A DNA stretch of 64,000 nucleotides from the NCBI RefSeq assembly GCF_003399645.1, contig NZ_NBXD01000019.1, positions 1-64,000 of the forward strand, given 5' to 3'. The notes beneath the pieces were generated by a model. The model saw nothing but the letters and a program-made list of their open reading frames with translations. It was not told the origin of the DNA and made no database searches. Below are positions 18,237 to 26,938 of this stretch, piece after piece; position 1 is the first letter of the stretch, and the number at the start of each line of letters is the position of its first letter. The position numbers and the translations under genes are program-made. This DNA comes from Subtercola boreus (GTDB taxonomy: Bacteria > Actinomycetota > Actinomycetes > Actinomycetales > Microbacteriaceae).

Positions 18237-19784
18237 CTAAGCGACTTCTTCGGCCGTGTCGGCCTTGTGCGCGGGCGCCTTCGTGGTCGGCCCCGGATGC
18301 TCGTTCTTCTGCTCGGCCAGGTGCACGGCGCTCTCGGTGATGTGGTTCGCCATGCCCGGAAAGATGAACCCGTGGAAGGGCAGGATCGAGTACCAGTAGA
18401 GGCGCCCACCGAGACCGAGCGGAAAGAACACGGCGCGCTGGGTGTAGCGCGACCCGCCACCCTCACGGGGCGTGACGGTCATCTCGAGCCATGCCCGCCC
18501 GGGAACCTTCATCTCGGCGCGGAGGCGGAGGAACGTGCCCCGCTTGATCTGCTCGACCCGCCAGAAGTCGAGCGCGTCGCCGGTGTGCAGGTGGTCGGGG
18601 TTGCGGCGACCGCGGCGGAGTCCGACGCCGCCCACGACCTTGTCCATCCAGCCGCGAACAGCCCAGGCGAGGGGGAACGAGTACCAGCCGTTGTCGCCGC
18701 CGATGCCCTCGATGACGTGCCAGAGGTCACCCGGCTTGGCGTCGGTGTCGCGCACCTGCAGGTCGGTGTAGACCGTGTGGCCGGCCCAGTCGGGGTCGCT
18801 CGGGATGTTGTCGCTCGGAGCGCCCTGCACGTAGCTGTCCTGCCAGCTGGTCTCGACCTGGCCGTCCCGCATCTTGCCGAGCGCAAGCCGCACCGCACGG
18901 CGATAGCCGGTGAGTCCGCCCACCGGGTCGGGAACGTAGTCGGCGATGTCGTGCTCGTGCGCGACACAGTCGAACTGCAGCGACTCGATGATCGGCACCG
19001 CGAGGCTGCGGGGAATCGGTGACACGAGGTTGACCCACTGCGAGGCCAGCCAGGGTGTGAGCACCGGCAGGGGCGCGATGGGGCGCTGGTTCAGTCCGGC
19101 CTCGACCGCATACCCGTTCATCATCTGGCCGTAGCGCAGAACGTCGGGCCCGCCGATGTCGAACGTTCGGTTCAGGGTCTCACCAACATCCGCAGCCCCG
19201 ATGAGATAGTGCAGAACGTCACGAACCGCGATGGGCTGGATGAAGTTGCGCACCCATTTCGGCGCGGGCATGTAGGGCAGCACCTCGGTGAGGTGCCGGA
19301 TCATCTCGAAACTCGTCGACCCCGACCCGATCACGACGCCGGCCTGCAGCGCGATGGTGGGCACTCCGGACTGCATCAGGATGCTGCCGACCGCTGCCCG
19401 TGAACGCAGGTGCCGCGAGAGTGGCTGGCCCTCGGGGTGCAGACCGCCGAGGTACACGATGCGCTTCACGTCTGCAGCGAGCGCCAGTTCGGCCACGTTG
19501 CGGGCCGAAGTGAGCTCGGTCCCGTCGAAGCTGCCCTTGCTGCCCATGGAGTGCACGAGGTAGTAGAGCACGTCGACACCGTCGAAGACGCCGGCCAGCG
19601 AGTCGCGGTCGCTCAGGTCGCCCTGCACGATCTCGACCTCGGCTCCCCACGGCACGTCGGAGAGTTTCTGGGGCGAGCGCACCAGGACGCGCACCGTCCA
19701 CCCCGCCTCGAGCAGGCGCGGCACGAGCCGACCGCCGATGTATCCCGTTGCTCCGGTAACGAGGGCGGTTCTCTCAGTAGTCAC
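18237..19784 (-). CDS. SDR-type NAD(P)-binding protein with DUF2867 domain
   Basis: Residues 1-300 form an extended SDR / NmrA-like Rossmann domain opening with ALVTGATGYIGGRLVPRLLEAG. The remaining part (from about residue 330, GDLWHVIEGIGGDNGWYSF onward to RLYWYSILPFHGFIFPGMANHI) matches the DUF2867 C-terminal domain seen fused to such epimerases. The fusion is common in actinobacteria; the reaction is unknown. GTG start, with TAGCCT exactly 6 nt upstream, so it likely has its own promoter although it follows the MFS gene closely. Confidence 0.88.
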   Translation of the reverse strand: MTTERTALVTGATGYIGGRLVPRLLEAGWTVRVLVRSPQKLSDVPWGAEVEIVQGDLSDRDSLAGVFDGVDVLYYLVHSMGSKGSFDGTELTSARNVAELALAADVKRIVYLGGLHPEGQPLSRHLRSRAAVGSILMQSGVPTIALQAGVVIGSGSTSFEMIRHLTEVLPYMPAPKWVRNFIQPIAVRDVLHYLIGAADVGETLNRTFDIGGPDVLRYGQMMNGYAVEAGLNQRPIAPLPVLTPWLASQWVNLVSPIPRSLAVPIIESLQFDCVAHEHDIADYVPDPVGGLTGYRRAVRLALGKMRDGQVETSWQDSYVQGAPSDNIPSDPDWAGHTVYTDLQVRDTDAKPGDLWHVIEGIGGDNGWYSFPLAWAVRGWMDKVVGGVGLRRGRRNPDHLHTGDALDFWRVEQIKRGTFLRLRAEMKVPGRAWLEMTVTPREGGGSRYTQRAVFFPLGLGGRLYWYSILPFHGFIFPGMANHITESAVHLAEQKNEHPGPTTKAPAHKADTAEEVA

Positions 19785-19790
19785 CCCATA

Positions 19791-19796
19791 AGGCTA
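19791..19796 (-). promoter_or_regulatory. -10 hexamer TAGCCT, leaderless layout
   Basis: TAGCCT on the minus strand, 6 nt before the GTG at 19784. Confidence 0.5.
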
Positions 19797-21083
19797 CGCC
19801 GCCCGGCCCCGATCGGGCACCCAGTCGTCCTCGATGACGCGGGGGCGTGACACGACGCGAACGAACAACAGGATGACCAGGGCGCTGGTGAGCAGGAAGA
19901 GCAGCGGGGCCGTCCAGGCGCCGGTGAGCTGGTGCAGAACTCCCACCAGGAGGGGGCCTAGAGCGCCGATGAGGTACCCGAAGCCCTGCACGAAACCGCT
20001 CAGCGCCACCGCGCCCTTCTGCGTGCGGCTGCGCTTGTTGATGAGCAGCAGCGCGAGAGGGAAGAGCAGCGGCCCGGCTCCCGCGAAAGCGACCCAGAGC
20101 CACGGCAGGGTGGCCGGCACGAGAAGCAGCCCGAGGTAGCCGAGCACATAGACCGACACCCCGGCGATGATGATGCCGCTGACGTTCCGGAGCCGCGCCG
20201 CGATGATCGGGATGAGCAGCGATGCGGGGATGCCCATACCGGTGTAGAGCGAGAGCAACGCCCCCGCCCCCGCCTGGTCGACCCCCGCGACATCCGTCAG
20301 TATCTCGGGCAGCCAGGCGAAGCACGCGTAGGAGTTCAGCGCGGTGATGCCGAACACCACACCCAGCCCCCGCGACAGGCTCGAGTGCCGTGCCCGACCG
20401 ACCAGCTCGGCATCGGCTTCGGGCACCACGCCTTCTGAGGCCCGCGGGTCGGGCGCCCGCCGCCGATCGGCCGAGAGCAGCCGCACCCAGGGGATGAGCG
20501 CGACGAGGCCCAGGATGCCCCACATCCCGACCGCGAAACGCCACCCCGCCGCGTCGCTGACCGGCACAGCGACGAGCGGCGGCAGCAGAGCGAACAGGGC
20601 CATCACCGTGGCGTAGAGCGCCGTGACCAGCCCGATCCGGTCGGGGAAGTACTTCTTGACCATCGGAGGCAGCAGCACGTTGCCGACCCCCATGCCTGCG
20701 AACGTCAGCCCGCTCGCCGCGAGCAGCAGGGGGTACGAGCCGGCGAGGGCCCGCAGAGCGTCGCCCGCCACCATCGCTGCAAGGGCGAAGATCAGCAGGG
20801 ACTCGACGCGCAGGTACCGCTGGAAGACGGGCGCGAGCAGCCCGAAGAGGGCGAAGCAGAGCGGCGGCAGCGTGCCGATGATTCCCACATCGAGGCTGGA
20901 GAGCGGGATGTCGCGGCCGATCTCGGTGAAGATCGGCGACAGCGCGGCCACCGCCGTGCGCAGGTTCATCGCGACCAGGATCACACCGAGAAGCGCCACC
21001 GTGCGGCCTGCCCAGAGCGGAACAGGCCGCGGCGCGACAGCATCCGGGCGCGGCGTGGCGGCCCGGCCGTCACCCGTCGTCAC
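19794..21083 (-). CDS. MFS transporter, CynX/NimT type
   Basis: A 429-aa major facilitator with about 12 membrane helices. NLRTAVAALSPIFTEI near the first helix and the LPPMVKKYFPDR loop are typical of the CynX/NimT (cyanate/2-nitroimidazole) permease group; the substrate is not predictable. It starts at GTG 21083, overlapping the ribF stop as GTGA, so it is translated from the ribF transcript. The link to riboflavin metabolism appears only positional. Confidence 0.85.
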   Translation of the reverse strand: MTTGDGRAATPRPDAVAPRPVPLWAGRTVALLGVILVAMNLRTAVAALSPIFTEIGRDIPLSSLDVGIIGTLPPLCFALFGLLAPVFQRYLRVESLLIFALAAMVAGDALRALAGSYPLLLAASGLTFAGMGVGNVLLPPMVKKYFPDRIGLVTALYATVMALFALLPPLVAVPVSDAAGWRFAVGMWGILGLVALIPWVRLLSADRRRAPDPRASEGVVPEADAELVGRARHSSLSRGLGVVFGITALNSYACFAWLPEILTDVAGVDQAGAGALLSLYTGMGIPASLLIPIIAARLRNVSGIIIAGVSVYVLGYLGLLLVPATLPWLWVAFAGAGPLLFPLALLLINKRSRTQKGAVALSGFVQGFGYLIGALGPLLVGVLHQLTGAWTAPLLFLLTSALVILLFVRVVSRPRVIEDDWVPDRGRAA

Positions 21084-22009
21084 AGGATGCGCTTCCGCAC
21101 CTGTTCGACGTCGTCCTTCATCTGCGCGATCAACGGTTCGATGCCTTCGTACTTGACCATTCCGCGAATGCGGCCCTCGAAGGCGATCAGAACCACATGA
21201 CCGTAGAGGTCGAGGGTCTCATCGAGGACGAAGGCCTCGACCTGCTTCGGCGGCACGCCGTCGAAGGTGGGGTTGCTGCCCACCGAGATGGCCGCGGGGT
21301 ACCTCGTGCCGTTGTCGGTCAGCCAGCCCGCATAGACGCCGTCGGCCGGAATGAGACCCTCCGACCTCGGCGACAGGTTCGCGGTCGGAAAGCCGAGCTC
21401 GCGCCCGCGCTTCGCGCCGTGCACCACCTCGCCCTGGATGGCCGGGGCGTGCCCGAGCAGCGCGGTCGCGGTCTGCACATCGCCCTCGCTGAGCAGCTCG
21501 CGGATCCAGGTCGATGACACCCGCCGGTCGGAGGTGGGCATCACATCGTCGATGATGCGCACCTCGAAGCCGTGGACCCTGCCCATCTCCTCCAGCAGCT
21601 GAACATCGCCCTCGCCGCGCAGGCCGAAGCGGAAGTCGCGGCCGACCAGCACCACGCGGGCCTTCAGACCGTGAACGAGGATGCGCTCGACGAACTCCGC
21701 TGGGCTGAGGAACGCGACATCCTGGTCGAAGGTCAGCATCAGCGTCGCGTCGAGACCCGTCTCGGCGAGCAGGTCGAGCTTCTGCTCGTTGCCCACCAGC
21801 GCGACCGGTGCGCGCTCGGGTGCGAGAAAGGCGAACGGGTGCCTGTCGAACGTGACAGCGGTCGAGACCAGGTTCTGCCGGGCGGCAACAGCGAGAAGCT
21901 CCCGGATGACCGCCCGGTGCCCCTCGTGAACCCCGTCGAACTTGCCGACCGTGATGGCCGAGGGCCCGAAGTCGGCGGGGATCTCGTCGACCGATGTGAA
22001 GACCTTCAC
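21080..22009 (-). CDS. ribF: Bifunctional riboflavin kinase / FAD synthetase
   Basis: RibF converts riboflavin to FMN and FMN to FAD. The N-terminal adenylyltransferase domain shows VGKFDGVHEGHRAVI and, further on, SSTWIRELL; the C-terminal flavokinase domain shows GFPTANL, DGVYAGW and SVGSNPTF. The start is GTG 22009 (309 aa), overlapping the upstream membrane-protein stop as GTGA; the longer open frame lies inside the neighbour. The truB - membrane genes - ribF order reflects the usual actinobacterial truB-ribF linkage. Confidence 0.94.
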   Translation of the reverse strand: MKVFTSVDEIPADFGPSAITVGKFDGVHEGHRAVIRELLAVAARQNLVSTAVTFDRHPFAFLAPERAPVALVGNEQKLDLLAETGLDATLMLTFDQDVAFLSPAEFVERILVHGLKARVVLVGRDFRFGLRGEGDVQLLEEMGRVHGFEVRIIDDVMPTSDRRVSSTWIRELLSEGDVQTATALLGHAPAIQGEVVHGAKRGRELGFPTANLSPRSEGLIPADGVYAGWLTDNGTRYPAAISVGSNPTFDGVPPKQVEAFVLDETLDLYGHVVLIAFEGRIRGMVKYEGIEPLIAQMKDDVEQVRKRIL

Positions 22010-22446
22010 CTCGCGACCACCGGACGGTTCTTCGAGAGCCAGAGCATGCCGAGCACCGGTAGCACCAGGGGAATGAAGAGGTAGCCCACGCCGTAGTACG
22101 ACCACACCGATGCGTGGGCGAACAGCTCGGGCGCGACGACGCTGAGGGTACCGACCACGAGCACCCCGAGCATCTCGAACGAGATGGTCACCCACGCCAC
22201 GCGGTACCACACGGCACCGCGGGCGACCAGCGCCACCGTGGCGACGATGTAGACCGCGGCCGACACGGCCGAGAGCGTGTACGCGAGCGGCGCCTCGTCG
22301 AACTGCTGGAGGATCTGTACCAGCGACCGGCCGAACGCCCCGAGGGCGAGGATGGCGTAGATGACGACGAGTACGCGACCGATACCGGCGATGCGGGGGC
22401 GCCTGGCCGACGCGGGCCCCGGCTCTGATGCAGATGTGGATGGCAT
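22006..22446 (-). CDS. Integral membrane protein of unknown function
   Basis: 146 aa with four predicted membrane helices (VLVVIYAILALGAFGRSL, AAVYIVATVALVA, ISFEMLGVLVVGTLSVV, YLFIPLVLPVLGMLWL). I do not recognise a catalytic motif. It lies between truB and ribF in a close-packed operon and overlaps ribF by four bases. Confidence 0.75.
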   Translation of the reverse strand: MPSTSASEPGPASARRPRIAGIGRVLVVIYAILALGAFGRSLVQILQQFDEAPLAYTLSAVSAAVYIVATVALVARGAVWYRVAWVTISFEMLGVLVVGTLSVVAPELFAHASVWSYYGVGYLFIPLVLPVLGMLWLSKNRPVVAR

Positions 22447-22459
22447 GTCAGAGACCAGT

Positions 22460-22828
22460 TTAGACGCCCTGCACCAGCCAGATCGCGTTCATGCGGTAGA
22501 CCATCACCGCGATGGCGAGGCAGGCGACCCCCAGGATGACCGTGCTCCACTTCGTGCGGTCGATAAGCGCCCAGAAGACCGCTGCTGCGGGCAACAGCAG
22601 GGCCGAGACGGCGTAGACGTAGAACTCCAGCACGTCTCCGCTCGCCGTGTTGCCGAAGGCGGGCGAGAGGAGGGCCACGACGAACTGGATGACCAGCAGA
22701 ACCTCGACCAGGGCCGTCGACCCCAGCGTGAAGTCGTTCGGGGTGCGACCGGTGAAGCCGACGACGAGGCAGAACACACCCGCGAGCACAGCAATCGCGA
22801 TCTGTACGTATGAGAACCACTCGATCAT
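22460..22828 (-). CDS. Small integral membrane protein of unknown function
   Basis: 122 aa, four hydrophobic helices, beginning MIEWFSYVQIAIAVLAG, with a conserved-looking TGRTPNDFTLGSTALVEVLLVIQ segment. No known catalytic motif. It follows truB by 13 bp and precedes a second membrane protein by 13 bp, so the two may form a complex. Confidence 0.78.
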   Translation of the reverse strand: MIEWFSYVQIAIAVLAGVFCLVVGFTGRTPNDFTLGSTALVEVLLVIQFVVALLSPAFGNTASGDVLEFYVYAVSALLLPAAAVFWALIDRTKWSTVILGVACLAIAVMVYRMNAIWLVQGV

Positions 22829-22841
22829 GCTGCAGCGCCCG

Positions 22842-23756
22842 TCATGAGACCGTGTCCGTGGGAAAATTGACGAGCACGCGGGTCGTGCCGTTCGAAAGCT
22901 CGACGAGCCCGATCAGCAGACCCTCGGGGTCGATGGCTGCGAGGGGTCCGGCGGTGTCGGGCCGGTCGAGGGCGACGCGCTTCCCGTTCCGCAGGTCGGC
23001 GGCCTGTTCGGCGTCGAGCGTCACCGTCGTGAACAGTCGATCGGCGATGGTGGCCGGGGCGACCAGGTCGCGTTCGGGTTCCACCTCCTCCAGGGTGTGC
23101 GCCTCGTCGATTCGAAAAGGCCCGATGCGGGTGCGTCGGAGTGCCACGAGGTGTCCGCCGACACCGAGCGCGTCACCGAGGTCGCGGGCGATCGCCCGGA
23201 TGTAGGTTCCCGACGAACAGACCACCCGCACGCTCACGTCCCGGAACGCCGGGTCGGCCGAGGGTTCGCTCGCCAGCACGTCGATCGACGAGATCGTAAC
23301 GGAACGGGCATCCAGAACCACCGTCTCGCCGCCGCGCACCCGGGCGTACGCGCGCTTGCCGTCGACCTTGATGGCGCTCACCGAACTCGGGCGTTGCCGC
23401 ACCTCGCCCGTCTGGGCGGCCAGCCCCGCCACGATTCGCGCGTCGTCGACGGAGTCCATGGCTGCGGCAGAGGCGGTCTCGATGACCTCGCCCTCGGAGT
23501 CGTCGGTCGTGGTCGAGGCGCCGAGCCGGATGACCGCCTCGTACTCCTTGTCGAGACCGACGACGTAGGTGAGCAGGCGCGTCGAGCTGTTGACTCCCAG
23601 AACGAGCAACCCGGTCGCGAGCGGATCGAGCGTGCCGGCATGGCCGACCTTGCGGGTGCCGGCGAGGCGCCTCGTGCGGGCCACGACGTCGTGACTCGTC
23701 AACACCGGGGGCTTGTCGATGAGCAGGATTCCGCTGCGGCTGCTCGGTGACGTCAC
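22842..23756 (-). CDS. truB: tRNA pseudouridine(55) synthase
   Basis: TruB makes the universal pseudouridine at position 55 of tRNA. The catalytic block is HAGTLDPLATGLLVLG, with the nucleophilic Asp; KVDGKRAYARVRGGE and SSGTYIRAIARDLG are the other family signatures. I place the start at GTG 23756 (304 aa), since the protein proper begins with GILLIDKPP shortly after; the longer open frame runs into the upstream kinase gene. The ribosome site is weak. Confidence 0.93.
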   Translation of the reverse strand: MTSPSSRSGILLIDKPPVLTSHDVVARTRRLAGTRKVGHAGTLDPLATGLLVLGVNSSTRLLTYVVGLDKEYEAVIRLGASTTTDDSEGEVIETASAAAMDSVDDARIVAGLAAQTGEVRQRPSSVSAIKVDGKRAYARVRGGETVVLDARSVTISSIDVLASEPSADPAFRDVSVRVVCSSGTYIRAIARDLGDALGVGGHLVALRRTRIGPFRIDEAHTLEEVEPERDLVAPATIADRLFTTVTLDAEQAADLRNGKRVALDRPDTAGPLAAIDPEGLLIGLVELSNGTTRVLVNFPTDTVS

Positions 23757-23766
23757 GTCGACAACG

Positions 23767-24393
23767 TTAGCAGCGGTCGGCGAAGAGCCTCTTCGGCTCC
23801 GCATCGTCGGCGACCGACACGATTGCGTCGCTCTGGATGCGCGGCTGCACCGCCGCCTGGTAGAGCTCGTCGGCGGCCAGCGCACGCGCATCGAGACCGG
23901 GAACGGCCGGGCCGCGGCCGGGCTCGAGGTAGACCACGAAGTTCGCCGTGCCCTTCAATTCAGGCCGCTGCAGGAAGGGCCCGTCGACGAGCAGGATGGC
24001 GTCGGCCGGGGCGGTCTTCCAGCGCGGCTCGAGCTGCTTGTCGCGTGACGCGTCGAAGCTCGCCGTCACGAAGGCGGCGCTGCCACCCATCCGGAACGGC
24101 TGCACCAGCACACGGCCGAAGGTGGCGTAGTCGAAGCGGTCGATGTAGAAGCCCTCAGGCGAGTCTGCGCCGCGCTGCTCGCGGGAGTCTCTCGGCAGCA
24201 GGAAGTCGTCGAGCGAGGCACGCACGACCGCGTGCCCCGCATCCCGCAGGGCGACGGCGAGATCGTCGGCGAACGCCCTCGTAGCGGTGACCCCGTCGAC
24301 CGCCACCAGTCGCCGGCCGCGCGGGTAGTTGTGCGTGATCTCGGAGGCGAGAGCGGCCAGGAATTCACTGCGGGCGGTGGGCGGGTAGACCAT
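23767..24393 (-). CDS. Uridine-kinase-like protein with degenerate P-loop
   Basis: The 208-aa protein resembles actinobacterial uridine kinase-like P-loop proteins: RRLVAVDG, VVRASLDDFLLPR, GFYIDRFDYATFGRVL and LLVDGPFLQRPEL follow the family order. However, where the Walker A should read GxxxxGK(S/T), residues 34-42 read GVTATRAFA: the Gly-Lys-Thr is absent and the loop is about two residues short. ATP binding by the normal route is therefore doubtful. It lies 10 bp upstream of truB. A TAGACT hexamer is 6 nt before the ATG. Confidence 0.75.
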   Translation of the reverse strand: MVYPPTARSEFLAALASEITHNYPRGRRLVAVDGVTATRAFADDLAVALRDAGHAVVRASLDDFLLPRDSREQRGADSPEGFYIDRFDYATFGRVLVQPFRMGGSAAFVTASFDASRDKQLEPRWKTAPADAILLVDGPFLQRPELKGTANFVVYLEPGRGPAVPGLDARALAADELYQAAVQPRIQSDAIVSVADDAEPKRLFADRC

Positions 24394-24399
24394 GCCTCC

Positions 24400-24405
24400 A
24401 GTCTA
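24400..24405 (-). promoter_or_regulatory. -10 hexamer TAGACT, leaderless layout
   Basis: TAGACT on the minus strand, 6 nt before the ATG at 24393. The intervening GGAGGC would be too close to act as a normal ribosome site. Confidence 0.5.
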
Positions 24406-24439
24406 CGTTCGGCACACCCGTCACCCGGCGGTCGGCGGG

Positions 24440-24445
24440 TACCCT
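24440..24445 (+). promoter_or_regulatory. -10-like TACCCT before mutY
   Basis: TACCCT lies 7 nt before the ATG of mutY, mirroring the leaderless-type hexamer of the divergent kinase gene about 35 bp away. Confidence 0.35.
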
Positions 24446-24452
24446 GGAACGG

Positions 24453-25328
24453 ATGTCCCAGGCCGCCGTGATCTCCTCCACCCTGATCGCGTGGTTCGCC
24501 GAGAATGCCCGCGATCTGCCCTGGCGCCGACCCGGTTTCAGCGCCTGGGGAACGCTCGTCAGCGAGTTCATGCTGCAGCAGACACCGGTGGTCCGCGTCG
24601 TTCCGCGCCTCGAGCAGTGGCTCGAACGCTGGCCCACCCCGGCCGCCCTCACCGCCGAGCCGGCGGGCGAAGCGGTGCGGGCGTGGCAGTCCCTCGGCTA
24701 TCCCCGTCGCGCGCTGTGGCTGCACGCGTCGGCGGTCGCGATCGTCGAACGTCACGGCGGAGCGGTTCCGCGGGCGGTGGAGGATCTGCTCGCCCTGCCC
24801 GGTGTGGGCGACTACACCGCCCGGGCCGTCGCAGCCTTTGCCTTCGGCGACCGGCATCCGGTGGTGGACACGAACATCCGCCGGGTGATCGCCCGCGCGG
24901 TGGACGGCCACGCTGAGCCCGGGCCGCCGAGCTCCCGAATCGACCTCGCCGCCATGGAGGCGCTGCTTCCCGGCGACCCGGTTGCGGCCCGTGCGTTCAA
25001 CGGCGCCATCATGGAGCTCGGCGCCGTCGTGTGCACCGCCCGTGCGCCGCGGTGCGAAAACTGCCCGATCGCCACGGCGTGCCTCTGGCGCACGGCCGGC
25101 TATCCGCCTTTCGAGGGCCGGCGGAAGGTCTTGCAGAAGAAGTACGAGGGCTCCGACCGGCAGGTGCGGGGGCTGGTGCTCGCAGCGTTGCGCGCCCACG
25201 AAAGTGCAGTGCCGCGGGCCGTGGTCGAGGCCGTCTGGGAAGACGATGTGCAGCGCGACCGCGCTGTGGCAGGCTTGCTGGGCGACGGGCTGGTCGTCGA
25301 GACCCGTGCGGGGTACGCGCTGCCCTGA
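24453..25328 (+). CDS. mutY: A/G-specific adenine glycosylase
   Basis: MutY removes adenine mispaired with 8-oxoguanine. The helix-hairpin-helix/GPD region reads LPGVGDYTARAVAAFAFG followed by VVDTNIRRV, giving the catalytic Asp; the catalytic Glu lies in SEFMLQQTP. The iron-sulfur loop has the C-x6-C-x2-C-x5-C spacing (CTARAPRCENCPIATAC). At 291 aa it is short, as in many actinobacteria, with only a reduced C-terminal 8-oxoG recognition part. It stands divergent from the truB operon. Confidence 0.93.
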   Translation: MSQAAVISSTLIAWFAENARDLPWRRPGFSAWGTLVSEFMLQQTPVVRVVPRLEQWLERWPTPAALTAEPAGEAVRAWQSLGYPRRALWLHASAVAIVERHGGAVPRAVEDLLALPGVGDYTARAVAAFAFGDRHPVVDTNIRRVIARAVDGHAEPGPPSSRIDLAAMEALLPGDPVAARAFNGAIMELGAVVCTARAPRCENCPIATACLWRTAGYPPFEGRRKVLQKKYEGSDRQVRGLVLAALRAHESAVPRAVVEAVWEDDVQRDRAVAGLLGDGLVVETRAGYALP

Positions 25329-25361
25329 GAAGCCGCCGCGCCGCCACGCTGGGCTCCCGAG

Positions 25362-25411
25362 CCCACCCCTGCACCCCACCCCTGCACCCCACCCCACCCC
25401 ACCCCACCCCC
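25362..25411. repeat. C-rich pentamer/tridecamer repeat upstream of the reductase gene
   Basis: The stretch consists of CCCCTGCACCCCA-type units grading into a run of CCCCA pentamers. The complementary strand has at least four G-tracts separated by single T residues, so it could fold as a G-quadruplex. It ends directly before the GAGAGGA ribosome site. Confidence 0.75.
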
Positions 25412-25424
25412 CGAGAGGACTTCC

Positions 25425-26417
25425 ATGCAGATCGCCGTCATCGGCGCCGGAGCCATCGGCGGCACCATCGCCGCGCTGCTCGACGCGGTGGGCCACAGCG
25501 TCGAACTGACCGCGCGCGGGGAGCACCTGGCGCGCATCCGTGAGTCGGGCATCCGCCTCACCGGTGCATGGGGAACCCATGTCGCCCGGGTCACCGCGAA
25601 TGAGACGCTCACGGTGCGCCCCGAACTGGCATTCGTGTGCACGAAGGCCCAGGATGCCCGTTCCGCGATCTCCGCGAACACCGATCTGCTTCGGGGCCTG
25701 CCCGTCGTCATTGTGCAGAATGGGCTCGAAGCGCTGGACACCGCCCGCGAAGCCCTCCCCGAGGCCGATTGGATCGGGGCCCTGGCGCTCTATGCGGCGA
25801 GCTACCTCTCTCCCGGCGAGATCTCGATCACCACGCCCGGCGTCACGTACCTCGGCTCAGGTCCCGGCGCGCCCTCCCCCGCGACGCGGGCGGTGCGGGC
25901 CACGCTGGGCGAGGTCATGCCGACCGAGGCGATTCCGAACTTCACGGGGGCGCAGTGGTCGAAGCTCATCGTGAACCAGGTGAACGCGATGCCCGCGATC
26001 ACCGGGTTGAGCGCGCAGGAGACCCTCGAGCATCCCGCTCTTCGCCGCATCATCACGCGCAGTATGCGTGAGGCGGTCGGCATCGGGTTCGCGCGCGGCG
26101 TGCACTTCGGAAAGGTGCAGGGGCTCAGCGACCTGCGCCTCCGCGCCTTCGCACGGGCACCGCTCACGCTGGCCGAGCAGTTGCCGCTGCTGATGCGGCG
26201 GCGGATGGGCGACACCCCGAACCCGGGATCGACGCTGCAGAGCATCCGCCGCGGCCAGCTGACCGAGATCGACTACCTGAACGGTGCCGTGGTGAAGGAA
26301 GCGGCCGCCGCCGGTCGCGAGGCTCCCGTGAACGCGGCCCTGACGGCCCTCGTACACGAGGTCGAGCGCACGGGCGCGTTCCTCACCCCCGCCGCCGTCG
26401 CCCGCGCGGTGCCCTAG
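25425..26417 (+). CDS. Ketopantoate reductase family (ApbA/PanE) protein
   Basis: The N-terminus is a Rossmann NADP site (IAVIGAGAIGGTIAALL), then LAFVCTKAQD, VIVQNGLE and WSKLIVNQVNAMPAITG, which are ApbA/PanE family blocks including the catalytic Lys; GSTLQSIRRGQLTEIDYLNG is the C-terminal substrate region. Authentic PanE reduces ketopantoate to pantoate for coenzyme A, but the family includes paralogues with other substrates, so no symbol is given. ATG 25425 follows a GAGAGGA ribosome site. Its stop overlaps the rbfA stop on the other strand. Confidence 0.85.
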   Translation: MQIAVIGAGAIGGTIAALLDAVGHSVELTARGEHLARIRESGIRLTGAWGTHVARVTANETLTVRPELAFVCTKAQDARSAISANTDLLRGLPVVIVQNGLEALDTAREALPEADWIGALALYAASYLSPGEISITTPGVTYLGSGPGAPSPATRAVRATLGEVMPTEAIPNFTGAQWSKLIVNQVNAMPAITGLSAQETLEHPALRRIITRSMREAVGIGFARGVHFGKVQGLSDLRLRAFARAPLTLAEQLPLLMRRRMGDTPNPGSTLQSIRRGQLTEIDYLNGAVVKEAAAAGREAPVNAALTALVHEVERTGAFLTPAAVARAVP

Positions 26418-26857
26418 TCTTCCTCGTCGTCGGGGATGACGCGGGGTTTGACGTAGGGGTCGGCATGGCCGGCGTAGGCGGCCTGGCGGGCCAGGGTCTC
26501 GACCTCCGCATCGCGGTTGCGCGCCTCGGTCAGCAGGCTGTCGATGAGCTTCGCGTTCTCGGGGATGCCATCGGCGATGAACTCGAGCGACGGGGTGAGG
26601 CGTGAGGTGATGTTCTTGCCGACCTCGGTGCGCAGCATCCCGGTCGCCGACTTCAGCGCAGCGGCACTGTCGGCCCGCTCTTCGTCGGTGCCGTAGACCG
26701 TGTAGAAGATCGAGGCGTGCTGGAGATCGCCCGTGACCTTGACGTCGGTGATCGTCACGAAACCGATGCGCGGGTCTTTGATGCCGCGTTCGAGCTTCTT
26801 GGCGACGATGACCTTGATGCGGTCGGCGAGCTTGCGTGCTCTGGCTTCATCAACCAT
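26414..26857 (-). CDS. rbfA: Ribosome-binding factor A
   Basis: RbfA assists 30S subunit maturation and 16S rRNA 5' end processing. The KH-like fold is seen in ARKLADRIKVIVAKKLERGIKDPRIGFVTITDVKVTGDLQHASIFYTVYG and in the C-terminal RLTPSLEFIADG. The 147 aa include a charged C-terminal tail. AAGGA precedes the ATG. It follows infB by about 80 bp, the usual nusA-infB-rbfA order. Confidence 0.95.
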   Translation of the reverse strand: MVDEARARKLADRIKVIVAKKLERGIKDPRIGFVTITDVKVTGDLQHASIFYTVYGTDEERADSAAALKSATGMLRTEVGKNITSRLTPSLEFIADGIPENAKLIDSLLTEARNRDAEVETLARQAAYAGHADPYVKPRVIPDDEED

Positions 26858-26938
26858 GACGCGTCCTTTCGTTACGAGTGAGGCGGGACATCCTGAACCA
26901 GAAGGAACCGGATGCCCCGCCGAGGGTACTGCTGATCG

